Origin: Nocardioides caldifontis
GTDB taxonomy: Bacteria > Actinomycetota > Actinomycetes > Propionibacteriales > Nocardioidaceae
Reading direction: 5' to 3'
DNA: 64,000 bases
Assembly: GCF_008087345.1 (NCBI RefSeq)
Contig: NZ_VHIB01000001.1
Span: 682,001 to 746,000, forward strand
Shown piece after piece: positions 26,861 through 37,768 of the stretch (positions within the stretch are counted from its first letter, which is position 1; the number at the start of each line of letters is the position of its first letter). Under the pieces are notes generated by a model that was given only the letters and a program-made list of their open reading frames with translations, had not been told where the DNA came from and made no database searches. Position numbers and translations under genes: made by a program.

Positions 26861-27688
26861 ATGGCGGTGCTGCTCGCCCTCGTCTCGGGCGGGTTGTGGG
26901 GGAGCGCCGACTTCCTCGGCGGGCTGCTCTCCCGGCGGAGGTCGGCGTACGCCGTAGTCGGTGCCTCCCAGGTCGCCGGGTTGCTGGCGGCCACGGTGGT
27001 CGCCCTGGTGAGCGGCGGGTTCCACTCCCCGTTGGGCTGGGTCGTGCCGTCGGTGCTGGCCGCGGCCGGTGGCTCGATCGCCCTCGTGGCGTTCTACGCG
27101 GCGATGGCGAGCGGGACGATGGGGGTCGTCTCGCCGATCGCGGCGCTGGGGGCGATCGTCCCGGTCCTCGGTGGCCTGCTCGCCGGGGAGGAGCCGTCCG
27201 CGCTGGCCGGCGCCGGGATCGTCGTCGGGCTGCTGGGGGCCGTGCTCGCGAGCGGCCCCGAGCTGAGGGGCGGGACCGGCGCGAGGCCGTTGCTGCTCGC
27301 GGTGGTGGCCGGGTTCGCGTTCGGCTTCGGGATGCTGTTCATCGCCCGCGGTGCCGAGACCGACGCGGTGATGACGGTGTGGGGGATGCGGCTGACGGGC
27401 GCGTTCCTCTTCCTGTCGGTCGCGGTGGCGCTGCGCAGCACCGGTGGGCTGCGGCTCGCCGACACCGGACCGCTGGTGGTGGTGGGCACCGGCGCGGTCG
27501 GCGCCAACGTCCTCTTCGGGCTCGCCAGCCAGCTCGGCTACGTGAGCATCACCTCGGTGCTCGCGTCGCTCTACCCCGTGGTCACCGTCCTCCTGGCCCG
27601 TGCGGTGCTGCAGGAGCGGATGCTCCGGGTGCAGTACGCCGGGGTGGCCGCCGCCCTCGCCGGCGTCGCACTGGTGTCGGTCGGCTGA
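26861..27688 (+). CDS. DMT superfamily (EamA) transporter
   Basis: A 275-residue protein with nine to ten transmembrane helices in two EamA repeats (SGGLWGSADFLGG at the start; SQLGYVSITSVLASLYPVVTVLLA in the second repeat). It is a plausible metabolite or drug exporter; the substrate cannot be inferred. ATG 26861 follows GAGAGGAGGGGCGG, an excellent ribosome site. It directly follows the 32-bp repeat array, so its promoter must lie in or before that array. Confidence 0.88.
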   Translation: MAVLLALVSGGLWGSADFLGGLLSRRRSAYAVVGASQVAGLLAATVVALVSGGFHSPLGWVVPSVLAAAGGSIALVAFYAAMASGTMGVVSPIAALGAIVPVLGGLLAGEEPSALAGAGIVVGLLGAVLASGPELRGGTGARPLLLAVVAGFAFGFGMLFIARGAETDAVMTVWGMRLTGAFLFLSVAVALRSTGGLRLADTGPLVVVGTGAVGANVLFGLASQLGYVSITSVLASLYPVVTVLLARAVLQERMLRVQYAGVAAALAGVALVSVG

Positions 27689-27783
27689 GGACCGGTCGGC
27701 CGCAGATCAGGGCCTGATGTCGAGAACCGCGTGACAGCCTCGTCCCCGGTGCAGGAGACGACGCGACCACGAGAGGTGCAGCC

Positions 27784-28224
27784 ATGACGCGCATCAGGAA
27801 CTTCGACCACGTCGGCATCACCGTCGCCGACCTCGACGCGGCGACGGAGTTCTTCGTCGACCTGGGCCTCGAGGTGGAAGGCCGCACGACGATCGAGGGA
27901 CCATTCATCGACACGGTCTGCGGCATCCCCGGCTCGCGAAGCGAGGTCGTCATGCTCCGGATGCCCGAAGGCGGGACCAAGCTCGAGCTCGGGAGCTTCG
28001 TGACCCCGGACAACGTGCCCGGCCCGCCGGACGCGATGGCCAACGAGGTCGGCATCCGCAACGTCTGCTTCGAGGTCGACGACCTCCAGCAGGCGGTCGA
28101 CCACGCCGCGGCCAGGGGATACGGCCTCGTCGGCGGCATCGGCGAGTACGAGGGGATCTGGAAGATGGCCTACGTTCGCGGGCCGGAGGGGGTCGTCGTC
28201 GCCCTCACCGAGCGGATCGGCTGA
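27784..28224 (+). CDS. VOC (glyoxalase/bleomycin-resistance fold) protein
   Basis: A 146-residue single VOC module pair. It starts IRNFDHVGITVADLDAATEFFVDLGLEVE (metal His) and ends AYVRGPEGVVVALTERIG (metal Glu region), with HAA and MLRMPEGGTKLELG between them. It is similar to methylmalonyl-CoA-epimerase- or lactoylglutathione-lyase-like proteins of unknown substrate. ATG 27784 follows GAGAGGTGCAGCC. It is monocistronic. Confidence 0.86.
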   Translation: MTRIRNFDHVGITVADLDAATEFFVDLGLEVEGRTTIEGPFIDTVCGIPGSRSEVVMLRMPEGGTKLELGSFVTPDNVPGPPDAMANEVGIRNVCFEVDDLQQAVDHAAARGYGLVGGIGEYEGIWKMAYVRGPEGVVVALTERIG

Positions 28225-28287
28225 GCGGGCGGCGCGGGACACGTAGGCTCGGCCTGCCAGCCGCTCCTGACGCAACGAGGAGGCTCC

Positions 28288-29094
28288 GTGTCCCGCGCGG
28301 CATCTCGACTCCGGACCGCCCTGCCCGCCTCGAGCCGCACGGCGGTGGGCGCGACGGTGGTCGGCGGTGTGCTGACCGGGCTGGCCTCCGCTCCCGAGCG
28401 CGTCGGCCGGCTGTTCCGCCGCCGGTTCCCGATGGTCGCGGTCACCGGCATGACCGGCGTCGGCAAGAGCCAGCTCGTCGATCGGCTCACCCGGCGCAGC
28501 TCGTCCGGCGGCGTCGCCGAGGTGGGGTCGGCGGTGATGGAGCGCCGCACCCGGCGCTCCGCGCGGCTGCAGGGGTTCCGCTTCCGGGTGGTCCCCGGCG
28601 ACAACGCGGCGACGCGGCTCGGGGCGCTTGACGAGGTCTTCCACGACGAGCCCGTCGACGGGGTCGTCCACGTGGTCGCGAACGGCTACGCGACGCCGAG
28701 GCGCCCGGCGGGCACCACGGGCACGGCGGTCGCCACCCGCGAGGATCAGCTGGCCGCAGAGCTCGAGGACTGGACCATCACCTCGCACCGGATCGCCTCG
28801 ATGGCCGTCCGCCGGGACAAGCCGATCTGGCTGGTGATCGCGGTGACGAAGGCCGACCTCTACCCCGACGAGGTGGACGAGGCGGTCGCCTACTACTCGC
28901 CCGGCAGCGGCACCCCCTTCGGCGACAAGGTCGACGCGCTGCGTGCGCTGGCGGGCGGCGCGAAGCTCTCGATCGACGTGCTGCCGGTGTCGAGCGAGGG
29001 CGGCGACCGGAAGTCCGCGCTCTCCGCCAAGCGGGCGCAGGCGATGGTCGACGCCCTGGCGACGCGGCTCGCCCAGCTCAGCGGCCACGTCTGA
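28288..29094 (+). CDS. P-loop GTPase-like protein
   Basis: A 268-residue protein. Walker A is GMTGVGKSQL near residue 55, and VVHVVANGYAT follows near the G3 position. The guanine-specificity motif reads VTKADLYP (TKxD in place of NKxD) near residue 190. A basic, arginine-rich N-terminus could bind membrane or nucleic acid. There is no known effector domain and no neighbouring partner. AGGAGG precedes GTG 28288. The family is close to uncharacterised 50S-ribosome-type or Rab-like small GTPases of actinobacteria; the role is unknown. Confidence 0.75.
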   Translation: MSRAASRLRTALPASSRTAVGATVVGGVLTGLASAPERVGRLFRRRFPMVAVTGMTGVGKSQLVDRLTRRSSSGGVAEVGSAVMERRTRRSARLQGFRFRVVPGDNAATRLGALDEVFHDEPVDGVVHVVANGYATPRRPAGTTGTAVATREDQLAAELEDWTITSHRIASMAVRRDKPIWLVIAVTKADLYPDEVDEAVAYYSPGSGTPFGDKVDALRALAGGAKLSIDVLPVSSEGGDRKSALSAKRAQAMVDALATRLAQLSGHV

Positions 29095-29100
29095 GCAGGA

Positions 29101-29838
29101 TCAGCTCCGTCCGGTCTCGATCGCGTCGAGGTCGCGGACGGCGAAGCGGTGGTGCTCCCACTCCTCGCGGAGGATCACGTGGAGGCACGAGAGCGTCGTC
29201 TCGGGGTGCTCCGGCGCCCACGGGTTCCAGCGGCGGGTCGCGAGCTCCTGGGGGGTGACGCCGGCCAGGAAGTCCCGCACCATCGCGACCCGGCCGGCGC
29301 GCGCCTCCAGCACTTCGCCGTACGCCGGGGTTCGGGTCGTGAAGACCGAGGTGTCGTAGCCGTCGGTCTCGTACTCGGCGTTCGGCTGCCCGAGCGGATG
29401 GAACGGTTGCTCGCGTCCGAGGATCGCCTTGCCGAGCCAGACGTCCGTCGCCATCACCAGGTGGCGCAACGTCTGGGCGAACGACCACTCCCCGTCGACC
29501 GACACGTCCACCGTGTCGGGCGGCATCCCGGCAACGCGCTCCAGGGTGGCCGCCCAGGTGCGCTCGACCGCAGCCCAGGCGGACCGCAGCCCGTCCGGTG
29601 TCCCGGCGCGTCGCTCGGACCGCCCGGGGAACCGCCGGTCGAGCTCGGCCTCGACGAACGGACCGACGTCGACGCCGTTGACGAGCAGCGGCGGTCCCTC
29701 GTGGAGCCACGGCGAGTCGATGTCCAGCCCCGCCACCTCGACGGCGCGCATCACCGCGCCGGAGAGGTCGGCGCGGACGAACCGCGCGCCACGGAGGTCG
29801 GTGTCGACGAACTGGGGTGGAGCTTGCTCGGAGTCCAT
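29101..29838 (-). CDS. DinB-like protein with N-terminal pentapeptide-like segment
   Basis: A 245-residue protein. Residues 8-32 contain a short pentapeptide-repeat-like stretch (DLRGARFVRADLSGAV). A four-helix DinB_2 domain follows (residues 80-245), with SFAQTLRHLVMATDVWLG and EEWEHHRFAVRDLDAI, whose His residues can bind a metal. DinB-type proteins are often mycothiol- or bacillithiol-dependent transferases. ATG 29838 follows the divergent promoter region, ~100 bp from the hydrolase start. Confidence 0.82.
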   Translation of the reverse strand: MDSEQAPPQFVDTDLRGARFVRADLSGAVMRAVEVAGLDIDSPWLHEGPPLLVNGVDVGPFVEAELDRRFPGRSERRAGTPDGLRSAWAAVERTWAATLERVAGMPPDTVDVSVDGEWSFAQTLRHLVMATDVWLGKAILGREQPFHPLGQPNAEYETDGYDTSVFTTRTPAYGEVLEARAGRVAMVRDFLAGVTPQELATRRWNPWAPEHPETTLSCLHVILREEWEHHRFAVRDLDAIETGRS

Positions 29839-29875
29839 GGCTCGACCCTGGCGCAGACCACCGACAACCGCACCC

Positions 29876-29922
29876 TTGCACAGCAAGGCTAATGACGTTA
29901 GGTTATGGCTAACAACGTTAGC
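29876..29922 (+). promoter_or_regulatory. Promoter and two operators for the hydrolase/TetR operon
   Basis: TTGCAC (29876-29881), 17 bp and TAGGTT (29899-29904) form a good promoter. Overlapping it are two dyads: CTAATGACGTTAG (29889-29901) and the perfect 6-3-6 palindrome GCTAACAACGTTAGC (29908-29922). Both share a CTAA/TTAG-type half-site. The position over the -10 and start region indicates repression, most simply by the TetR-type gene at 30762, which is co-transcribed. Confidence 0.75.
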
Positions 29923-29935
29923 CAAGGAGGAATTC

Positions 29936-30769
29936 ATGACCGAGCACCTCGCCGTCGAGGGCGGCACGCTCGCCTACGACGTGGACGGCACCGGGCCCCT
30001 GGTGGTCCTCGCGCCCGGGATGGGCGACAGCCGCGACGCCTACCGTTTCGTCGCGCCGCAGCTCGTCGCCGCCGGGTACCGGGTCGCCACCGTCGACCTC
30101 CGCGGCGCCGGGGAGTCGAGCACCGGCTGGGCTTCGTACACCCGCACCGACACCGCCGGCGACCTGCTCGCCCTCGTCCGCCACCTCGGCGGGCCGGCAG
30201 TCCTCGTCGGTCACTCGTTCTCGGGAGGCGCGGTGACGATCGCGGCGGCCCAGGCGCCGGACCTGGTCCGCGGGATGGTCGAGCTCGCCCCCTTCACCCG
30301 CAAGCAGACCGTGACGCTGCGCGGGCTGCGTGCGAAGCGCTACCGCAAGGGGATGACGCGGCTGCTGATGACCGCGCTGCTCGGCAGCGTGTCCTGGTGG
30401 CACCAGTACCTCGACGTCGCCTACCCCGGCACCAAGCCGGCCGACTGGGAGGAGCAGCTGCGCCGCAACGCCGCGATGCTGGAGGAGCCCGGACGGATGA
30501 AGGCCCTGCAGCGCATGGGGAGCTCGGCGCCGACCGACGCCGGGGACCAGCTGGAGCACGTGCGCTGCCCGGCGCTCGTCGTCATGGGCTCGCTGGACCC
30601 CGACTGGCCGGACCCGCGCGCGGAGGGCGAGGCGGTGGTGGCCGCGATGTCGCCAGGCACCGGTCGGCTCGCGGTGCTCGAGGGGGCCGGGCACTACCCG
30701 CACACCCAGCTCCCCGACGAGACGGTGGCGCTGCTGCTGCCGTTCCTCGAGGCGCACGCCCGTGGCTAG
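29936..30769 (+). CDS. Alpha/beta hydrolase
   Basis: A 277-residue alpha/beta hydrolase. The nucleophile elbow is VGHSFSGGAV (Ser near residue 97) and the oxyanion region is APGMGDSRDAYR. DLRGAGESS precedes it, the acid is probably in GSLDPDWPD and the His is in GAGHYPH. There is no signal peptide. AAGGAGG precedes ATG 29936. It shares an operon and an operator with the downstream TetR-type gene, so its substrate is probably the inducer. The ester or epoxide substrate is unknown. Confidence 0.9.
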   Translation: MTEHLAVEGGTLAYDVDGTGPLVVLAPGMGDSRDAYRFVAPQLVAAGYRVATVDLRGAGESSTGWASYTRTDTAGDLLALVRHLGGPAVLVGHSFSGGAVTIAAAQAPDLVRGMVELAPFTRKQTVTLRGLRAKRYRKGMTRLLMTALLGSVSWWHQYLDVAYPGTKPADWEEQLRRNAAMLEEPGRMKALQRMGSSAPTDAGDQLEHVRCPALVVMGSLDPDWPDPRAEGEAVVAAMSPGTGRLAVLEGAGHYPHTQLPDETVALLLPFLEAHARG

Positions 30770-31346
30770 GGCCGGGCTCGCCCCCGCGGCCGTGGTCGCG
30801 GCGGCCGCCGACCTCGCCGACGAGGTGGGGCTGTCGAACGTCACGATGGGGCTCCTCGCCGGCCGGCTAGGGGTCCGCGCGCCCTCGCTCTACAAGCACG
30901 TCGAGAGCCAGGCCGACCTCCACCGGAGGATCGCGGTGCTCGCCCTGACCGAGCTGGGCGACGCGCTCCGCGACGGCCTGCAGGGGCGTGCCGGCAAGGA
31001 CGCGCTCGCCGCCGCCGCGTGGACGATGCGCGGCTACGTCGTCGGGCACCCGGGGCGGTACGCCGCGACCGTCCGGCTCGACACCGAGGAGCCGGACGAC
31101 CCGCTCGCCGCCGCAGGAGCACGCGTGCTCGACTCGCTCGGGGCGGTGCTCGCGGGCTACGACGTCGAGGAGCGCGACGCGATCCACGCAATGCGGATGC
31201 TGCGCAGCCTGATGCACGGATTCGCGGTGCTCGAGGCGGCCGGCGGCTTCCAGATGGAGGCCGACGTCGACGAGAGCTTCACGTGGATCGTGGACTTCCT
31301 CGACCGCGGGCTGCGGGACGGAACCCGCGGGCGTCCGGCGGTGTAG
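30762..31346 (+). CDS. TetR-type regulator with WHG-like C-terminal domain
   Basis: A 194-residue regulator. The HTH spans residues 5-55 (GLSNVTMGLLAGRLGVRAPSLYKHVES), and the C-terminal part resembles the WHG domain of TetR regulators. Its GTG overlaps the hydrolase stop by eight bases, so it is co-translated with the hydrolase. The two palindromes before the hydrolase are its likely binding sites, which would make the pair an autoregulated, substrate-inducible unit. Confidence 0.86.
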   Translation: MARAGLAPAAVVAAAADLADEVGLSNVTMGLLAGRLGVRAPSLYKHVESQADLHRRIAVLALTELGDALRDGLQGRAGKDALAAAAWTMRGYVVGHPGRYAATVRLDTEEPDDPLAAAGARVLDSLGAVLAGYDVEERDAIHAMRMLRSLMHGFAVLEAAGGFQMEADVDESFTWIVDFLDRGLRDGTRGRPAV

Positions 31347-31378
31347 AACGGGCACACCGAGAGGACGGAGCAGCGGCC

Positions 31379-31927
31379 ATCGCGGACGACGCCACCCTGG
31401 TGGCTCGCGTGCGGTCGGGCGACCTCGACGCGTACGCCGAGCTGGTGGACCGGCATGCCCCCGTGGCGCTGCGGACGGCCGTCCTGCTCGGAGCGGGCGC
31501 CGATGCGGAGGACGTGGTGCAGGAGGCGCTGGTGAAGGCGTACCGGTCGCTGGGCCGCTACCGGGACGGCGCGCCGTTCCGCCCGTGGCTGCTGCGGATC
31601 GTGGCCAACGAGGCGAGGAACCACCACCGCTCCGCCGTACGACGCGGGGCGCGGGAGCAGGGCGTCCCCCTGCCGCCGGAGCTCCTCGACCCGGGCGAGC
31701 AGGTGGCCGACCGGCAGCGCAAGGAGCAGCTGCTCGCCGCGGTCGGACGGCTGCCGGAGCGGCTGCGCGCGGTGGTGGTCTGCCGCTACCTGCTCGAGCT
31801 GGACGAGGCCGAGACCGCGACGGCCCTCGGCGTGCCGAGGGGGACGGTCAAGTCGCGGCTCAACCGTGGGCTGAGCCGGCTCCGGGAGCAGCTGCCGACG
31901 ACCGAGTGGGAGGCCGACCGTGTCTGA
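31379..31927 (+). CDS. ECF-type RNA polymerase sigma factor
   Basis: About 182 residues. Region 2 reads DDATLVARVRSGDLDAYAELVDRH...DAEDVVQEALVKAYR with FRPWLLRIVANEARNHHR. Region 4 ends TATALGVPRGTVKSRLNRGLSRLREQL. No ATG, GTG or TTG sits where the conserved domain begins. The only start-like codon with a well-spaced GGAG (31367-31370) is ATC at 31379; otherwise GTG 31400 would trim the first helix. The anti-sigma candidate overlaps its stop. The promoter class recognised is unknown. Confidence 0.8.
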   Translation: MADDATLVARVRSGDLDAYAELVDRHAPVALRTAVLLGAGADAEDVVQEALVKAYRSLGRYRDGAPFRPWLLRIVANEARNHHRSAVRRGAREQGVPLPPELLDPGEQVADRQRKEQLLAAVGRLPERLRAVVVCRYLLELDEAETATALGVPRGTVKSRLNRGLSRLREQLPTTEWEADRV

Positions 31928-32609
31928 CCACCTCGAGAGCGCGCTGCGCGAGCTGGCCCGCGACGTGCGCACCCCGGCGGCCCCGCCCGGGCTCACGGAT
32001 GCCGTGCTCGACCGCATCGAGGAGGGCCGGAGCGGACACCCGGCCGCCCGGCTCCGCTGGGCCCTCGCTGCGGTCGTCGGCCTGCTGCTGGCCGGCCTCG
32101 CGCTCTCGCCCGTCGGCGCCAAGGTTGCCGAGTGGCTCGACTTCGGCGGCGTGATGGTGCGGGACGACGAGCCCGGCACCCACGGCACCCCGACCGTGCC
32201 GAGCGAGCCACCCGCCGCGACGCCGACGAGCGCCACCTTACGGCCGCTGGTCCCGTCGCTCCTGGGCGAGCCCGACGGCACGAGCGTCGGCGCCGACGGC
32301 GGGGTGGTCTCGATGAGCTGGGGCTCCGAGAAGGGGACGATCCGCATCGACCAGTTCGACGCCACGCTGGACCCGGTGTTCTGGAAGACCGCTCCGGACG
32401 CGGTGCACGTGCAGGTGCGGGGCGACGACGCGCTCTGGTTCCCGACGCCGCACGAGGTGGTGGTGACCCCGGAGGGCGGCGATCCGCAGACCCACCCGCC
32501 CCGGCTCGCCGCCCGCACGCTCGTCGTGCAGACCGCCGGGCTGACCGTGCGGATCGAGGGCGACGTCACGCGCGCCCGGGCGGTGCGGATCGCCGCGTCC
32601 CTGGAGTGA
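31920..32609 (+). CDS. Probable anti-sigma-like membrane protein
   Basis: A 229-residue protein. The cytoplasmic N-terminus (residues 1-40, LESALRELARDVRTPAAPPGLTDAVLDRI) is followed by one transmembrane helix at about 46-64 and then a ~165-residue extracytoplasmic domain of unknown fold. No HxxxCxxC zinc motif is present. GTG 31920 overlaps the sigma factor stop by eight bases, the usual arrangement for a sigma/anti-sigma pair. The role is inferred from this context and topology. Confidence 0.72.
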   Translation: MSDHLESALRELARDVRTPAAPPGLTDAVLDRIEEGRSGHPAARLRWALAAVVGLLLAGLALSPVGAKVAEWLDFGGVMVRDDEPGTHGTPTVPSEPPAATPTSATLRPLVPSLLGEPDGTSVGADGGVVSMSWGSEKGTIRIDQFDATLDPVFWKTAPDAVHVQVRGDDALWFPTPHEVVVTPEGGDPQTHPPRLAARTLVVQTAGLTVRIEGDVTRARAVRIAASLE

Positions 32610-32644
32610 CGGAACCCCTGACGCCCCGGCGGTGTAGAGGGGAC

Positions 32645-34839
<2,195 letters not shown>

Positions 34840-35958
34840 GTGGCGAGACCGGCTGTGACCGCCGTACGCATGAGCGGGGCGCAGGAACGCGCCGACCGCC
34901 CCCTCCTCGTCCTCGGGCCCTCGTCGGGCACCTCCGCCACCACCTTGTGGGGCCGCTGCGCAGGGCTCCTGGCCGGCGCGTTCGACGTGCTCGCGTGGGA
35001 CCTCCCGGGCCACGGCTACAACCGGGCGGTACCTGACGAGGGATACACGATGGCCGAGCTCGCGGGAGCGGTCCTCAGCGTGGTCGACGACGTCCAGGCG
35101 CAGCGCGGGGACGGTGGCGGGACCTTCCACTACGCCGGCGACTCCGTCGGCGGCGCCGTGGGGCTGCAGCTGCTGCTCGACGTGCCGGGTCGCGTCGAGG
35201 CGGCCGTGCTCCTCTGCACCGGCGCACGGCTCGGCACCGCCGAGTCGTGGCGCGAGCGGATGGAGCTGGTCGCGCGCACGGGCACGGCCGGGCTGGTGGA
35301 GTCATCGGCGCAGCGCTGGTTCGCCCCGGGGTTCCTCGAGCGGGACCCGGAAACCTGCACCGCGCTGCTCCAGGCGCTGCAGGCGGCGGACGACCGCGGC
35401 TACGCGCAGGTCTGCCAGGCGCTCGCGTCGTTCGACGTCCGCGACCGGTTGGGCGAGATCGGCGCGCCCGTGCTGGCCGTGGCCGGCGCCGACGACCCCG
35501 TGACGCCGCCCGAGCTCCTGCGCGCCCTGGCGGACGGCGTACGACGCGGCCGGCTCGTGGTCCTCGACGGCACTGGGCACCTGCCTCCTGCCGAGACCCC
35601 GGCGGAGGTGGCCGGGCTGCTCCGGGAGCACCTCCTCGGGGAGCCGACCGCCGGCCGACCCGTGGAGGGCAACGCCCTTCCGGGGCTGGACGCGTTCCTC
35701 GCCGACCACGCCCGCGGCGCCACCTCGGCGCGACCGGGGCTGGACCCGCGCAGCCGATCGCTGGTGTCGCTTGCCGCCCTCGCCACCGGCGGCCAGCGGG
35801 ACGAGCTGGTGGCGGGGGTCCGCGAGGCCCTCCGTCACGGGGTGACCGCGGAGGAGGTGGTGGAGCTGCTCCGCGAGGTGGCCGTGCACTCCGGCGTCCC
35901 GGCGGCGAACGCGGCGTACCACGCGGTCCGGCCGGTGCTCGACGAGGCCGGCGGCTGA
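34840..35958 (+). CDS. Alpha/beta hydrolase fused to carboxymuconolactone decarboxylase domain (PcaD-PcaC type)
   Basis: A 372-residue fusion. Residues 15-260 are an alpha/beta hydrolase like 3-oxoadipate enol-lactonase (LVLGPSSGTSATTLW; nucleophile in AGDSVGGAVGL; GADDPV acid; GTGHLPP His). Residues 275-372 form a carboxymuconolactone-decarboxylase domain (ARPGLDPRSRSLVSLAALA; EEVVELLREVAVHSGVPAA). This order matches the PcaDC/PcaL fusions of the beta-ketoadipate pathway, but no other pca gene is here, so it may serve a relative of that pathway. GTG 34840 fits a leaderless start; GTG 34855 is the alternative. Confidence 0.87.
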   Translation: MARPAVTAVRMSGAQERADRPLLVLGPSSGTSATTLWGRCAGLLAGAFDVLAWDLPGHGYNRAVPDEGYTMAELAGAVLSVVDDVQAQRGDGGGTFHYAGDSVGGAVGLQLLLDVPGRVEAAVLLCTGARLGTAESWRERMELVARTGTAGLVESSAQRWFAPGFLERDPETCTALLQALQAADDRGYAQVCQALASFDVRDRLGEIGAPVLAVAGADDPVTPPELLRALADGVRRGRLVVLDGTGHLPPAETPAEVAGLLREHLLGEPTAGRPVEGNALPGLDAFLADHARGATSARPGLDPRSRSLVSLAALATGGQRDELVAGVREALRHGVTAEEVVELLREVAVHSGVPAANAAYHAVRPVLDEAGG

Positions 35959-36061
35959 GCGTCCCGGACCGGTCACGAATCGAGAAGCGTCACCCTCGCG
36001 CCGGCGCCTAGCGTCGATCCCGACCGGGCGGCACCCCGCCGACCCAGGAGAGGAGCAAGCC

Positions 36062-36502
36062 ATGGCCAGCACACGAGTCCCCGACGGGTTCACCGCCGAG
36101 GAGCGGGCGGCGATGAAGGAGCGCGCGGCCGAGCTGCGCGCGGAGGGCAAGAAGGGCGCGAAGAAGGCCGACCTGCTGAAGGCGGTTCTCGACCGCATCG
36201 CCTCGATGGACCCGGCAGACCGCGAGCTGGCGGAGCGGGTGCACGTCGTGGTGACGCGCACGGCGCCGGAGCTCACGCCGAAGACCTGGTACGGGATGCC
36301 GGCCTACGCCGACGCCGCCGGCAAGCCCGTCGTGTACTTCCAGGACGCAGGGAAGTTCGGGGCGCGCTACGCCACGATCGGCTTCCAGGACAACGCGAAC
36401 CTCGACGACGGCGACATGTGGGCGGTCTCCTACGCGGTGGTCAGGTGGACCCCGGCGGTGGAGGAGAAGGTGACCCGGCTCGTGAAGGCCGCGGTCTCCT
36501 GA
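36062..36502 (+). CDS. DUF1801-domain protein
   Basis: A 146-residue protein. The N-terminal 45 residues are charged and helical (Lys/Glu/Ala-rich). The C-terminal 95 residues match DUF1801 (PADRELAERVHVVVTRTAPELTPKTWYGMPAYA; VVYFQDAGKFGARYATIGFQ), the YdhG-like fold sometimes called an iron chaperone. AGGAGAGGAGC precedes ATG 36062, and a TAGCGT -10-like box lies about 45 bp upstream. Function unknown. Confidence 0.83.
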   Translation: MASTRVPDGFTAEERAAMKERAAELRAEGKKGAKKADLLKAVLDRIASMDPADRELAERVHVVVTRTAPELTPKTWYGMPAYADAAGKPVVYFQDAGKFGARYATIGFQDNANLDDGDMWAVSYAVVRWTPAVEEKVTRLVKAAVS

Positions 36503-36504
36503 CC

Positions 36505-36678
36505 ATGTGCACCCCTGCGATGCGACGGGCGCTCCTCGAGGCGATGGGTGAGCCGGAGCCCCAAGAGCCCGTCGTCGTGCTCTGGCGGACGGATCCGGCT
36601 CCGTGGTGTGCTGACCCGGATGAGCGCCCGGACGCCGACGAGCACCCCGACGAGCAGCCCGCCCCGGTCAGCGCGTGA
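36505..36678 (+). CDS. Possible small acidic protein between DUF1801 and winged-helix genes
   Basis: A 57-residue frame starting two bases after the DUF1801 stop, with strong GC preference in third positions. It is rich in Pro, Glu and Asp, with two Cys and a PDERPDADEHPDEQP tail, and has no known domain. It overlaps the next gene's start by 59 bp and has no ribosome site of its own, so translation would depend on coupling. It may be a spurious frame. Confidence 0.35.
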   Translation: MCTPAMRRALLEAMGEPEPQEPVVVLWRTDPAPWCADPDERPDADEHPDEQPAPVSA

Positions 36679-37747
36679 CCTCGCCCGCTGGCGCCTGCGC
36701 GGCCAGCAGCTGGTCACCCCGCACGCGGACTCGTCGGGCGGGGTCGTCCGCCACCTGCTGGCGGTGCAGGCGGAGAACGCCGGCCAGGCGGCGTGGGCCG
36801 TGGCCTGCCGCAGCCGCCGGCCGGACGCCGCGAACCTCGCGGGGCTGCTCGACCGCGGCACCGTCATCCGGACCCACGTCCTCCGCCCCACCTGGCACTT
36901 CGTCGCCACCGACGACGTGGCGTGGCTGATCGAGGTCACCGCGCCCCGGGTGCGCCCCGTGGTCTTCCGGCAGCTCGGCGAGGTGCACGGGCTCGGTGCC
37001 GACGACGTCGACCGGGCGACGCAGCTCGTGCTCGACGTCCTGGGCGGCGAGCCGGACCGGACCCGTGAGGAGCTGGCGCAGCACCTCGCGGAGGCCGGCA
37101 TGGAGCTCGCCGGCCAGCCGCTGATGCACCTGCTCGGCGTCCTCGAGCTCGACCGGCTGGTGTGCAGCGGCAGCCCGCGGGAAGGCGTCCACACCTACGC
37201 CCGCTTCGAGGACCGGGTCCCGGCCGCGCCGCCGGTCGACCGCGACGAGGCGCTGGCCAGGCTGGCGCTGCGGTACTTCACCAGCCACGGCCCGGCCACC
37301 GAGCGCGACCTGGCCTACTGGGCGACGCTCACTCTCGGGGACGTCCGGCGCGGGCTCGCGCAGGTGCAGCACCGGCTCGACTCGTTCGAGCTCGACGACC
37401 GGACCTACTGGCACGCCCAGGGCGCTCAGCCGCCCGCCGGGGAGCAGCAGCCCGCCGGCCACCTGCTGCAGATCCTCGACGAGCTCTACCGGGGGTACCA
37501 GGAGAGCCGGATGGTGCTCGACGCCGACGGGCTCGTGCCGACGGGGCGGGAGTCAGCGATCGGGATGGCACTCGTCGACGGGCAGATGGTGGGGTCGATG
37601 AAGCGGACCGTCGGCCGGAGGGTGCGGTTCGACGTGGTGCCGTACCGCGGCTCGCTCTCCGCCGTGGAGCAGGACGCCCTCCAGGCGGCGGCCGCCCGGT
37701 ACGGCGCGTTCCTGGGGCTGGAGCACGAGCTCGTCGTCCGGAGCTGA
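36620..37747 (+). CDS. Winged-helix DNA-binding protein (HTH_42/AlkZ-like)
   Basis: A 375-residue protein of the winged-helix family that includes AlkZ/YcaQ-type DNA glycosylases. Typical segments are LLAVQAENAGQAAWAV, LRPTWHFVATDDVAWL, YFTSHGPATERDLAYW and the C-terminal VVPYRGSLSAVEQDALQAAAARYGAFLG. AlkZ proteins unhook DNA crosslinks, often conferring resistance to an antibiotic; the exact role of this member is unknown. ATG 36620 was chosen because the family begins nearby. Confidence 0.85.
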   Translation: MSARTPTSTPTSSPPRSARDLARWRLRGQQLVTPHADSSGGVVRHLLAVQAENAGQAAWAVACRSRRPDAANLAGLLDRGTVIRTHVLRPTWHFVATDDVAWLIEVTAPRVRPVVFRQLGEVHGLGADDVDRATQLVLDVLGGEPDRTREELAQHLAEAGMELAGQPLMHLLGVLELDRLVCSGSPREGVHTYARFEDRVPAAPPVDRDEALARLALRYFTSHGPATERDLAYWATLTLGDVRRGLAQVQHRLDSFELDDRTYWHAQGAQPPAGEQQPAGHLLQILDELYRGYQESRMVLDADGLVPTGRESAIGMALVDGQMVGSMKRTVGRRVRFDVVPYRGSLSAVEQDALQAAAARYGAFLGLEHELVVRS

Positions 37748-37768
37748 CGCGGGGTCGGGTGACCTGGG

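Noticed and set aside
36516-36535. GATGCGACGG inside a coding frame, similar to the 32-bp repeat core.
   Set aside because: Only ten matching bases, within a frame with normal codon use, so chance is the likelier explanation.
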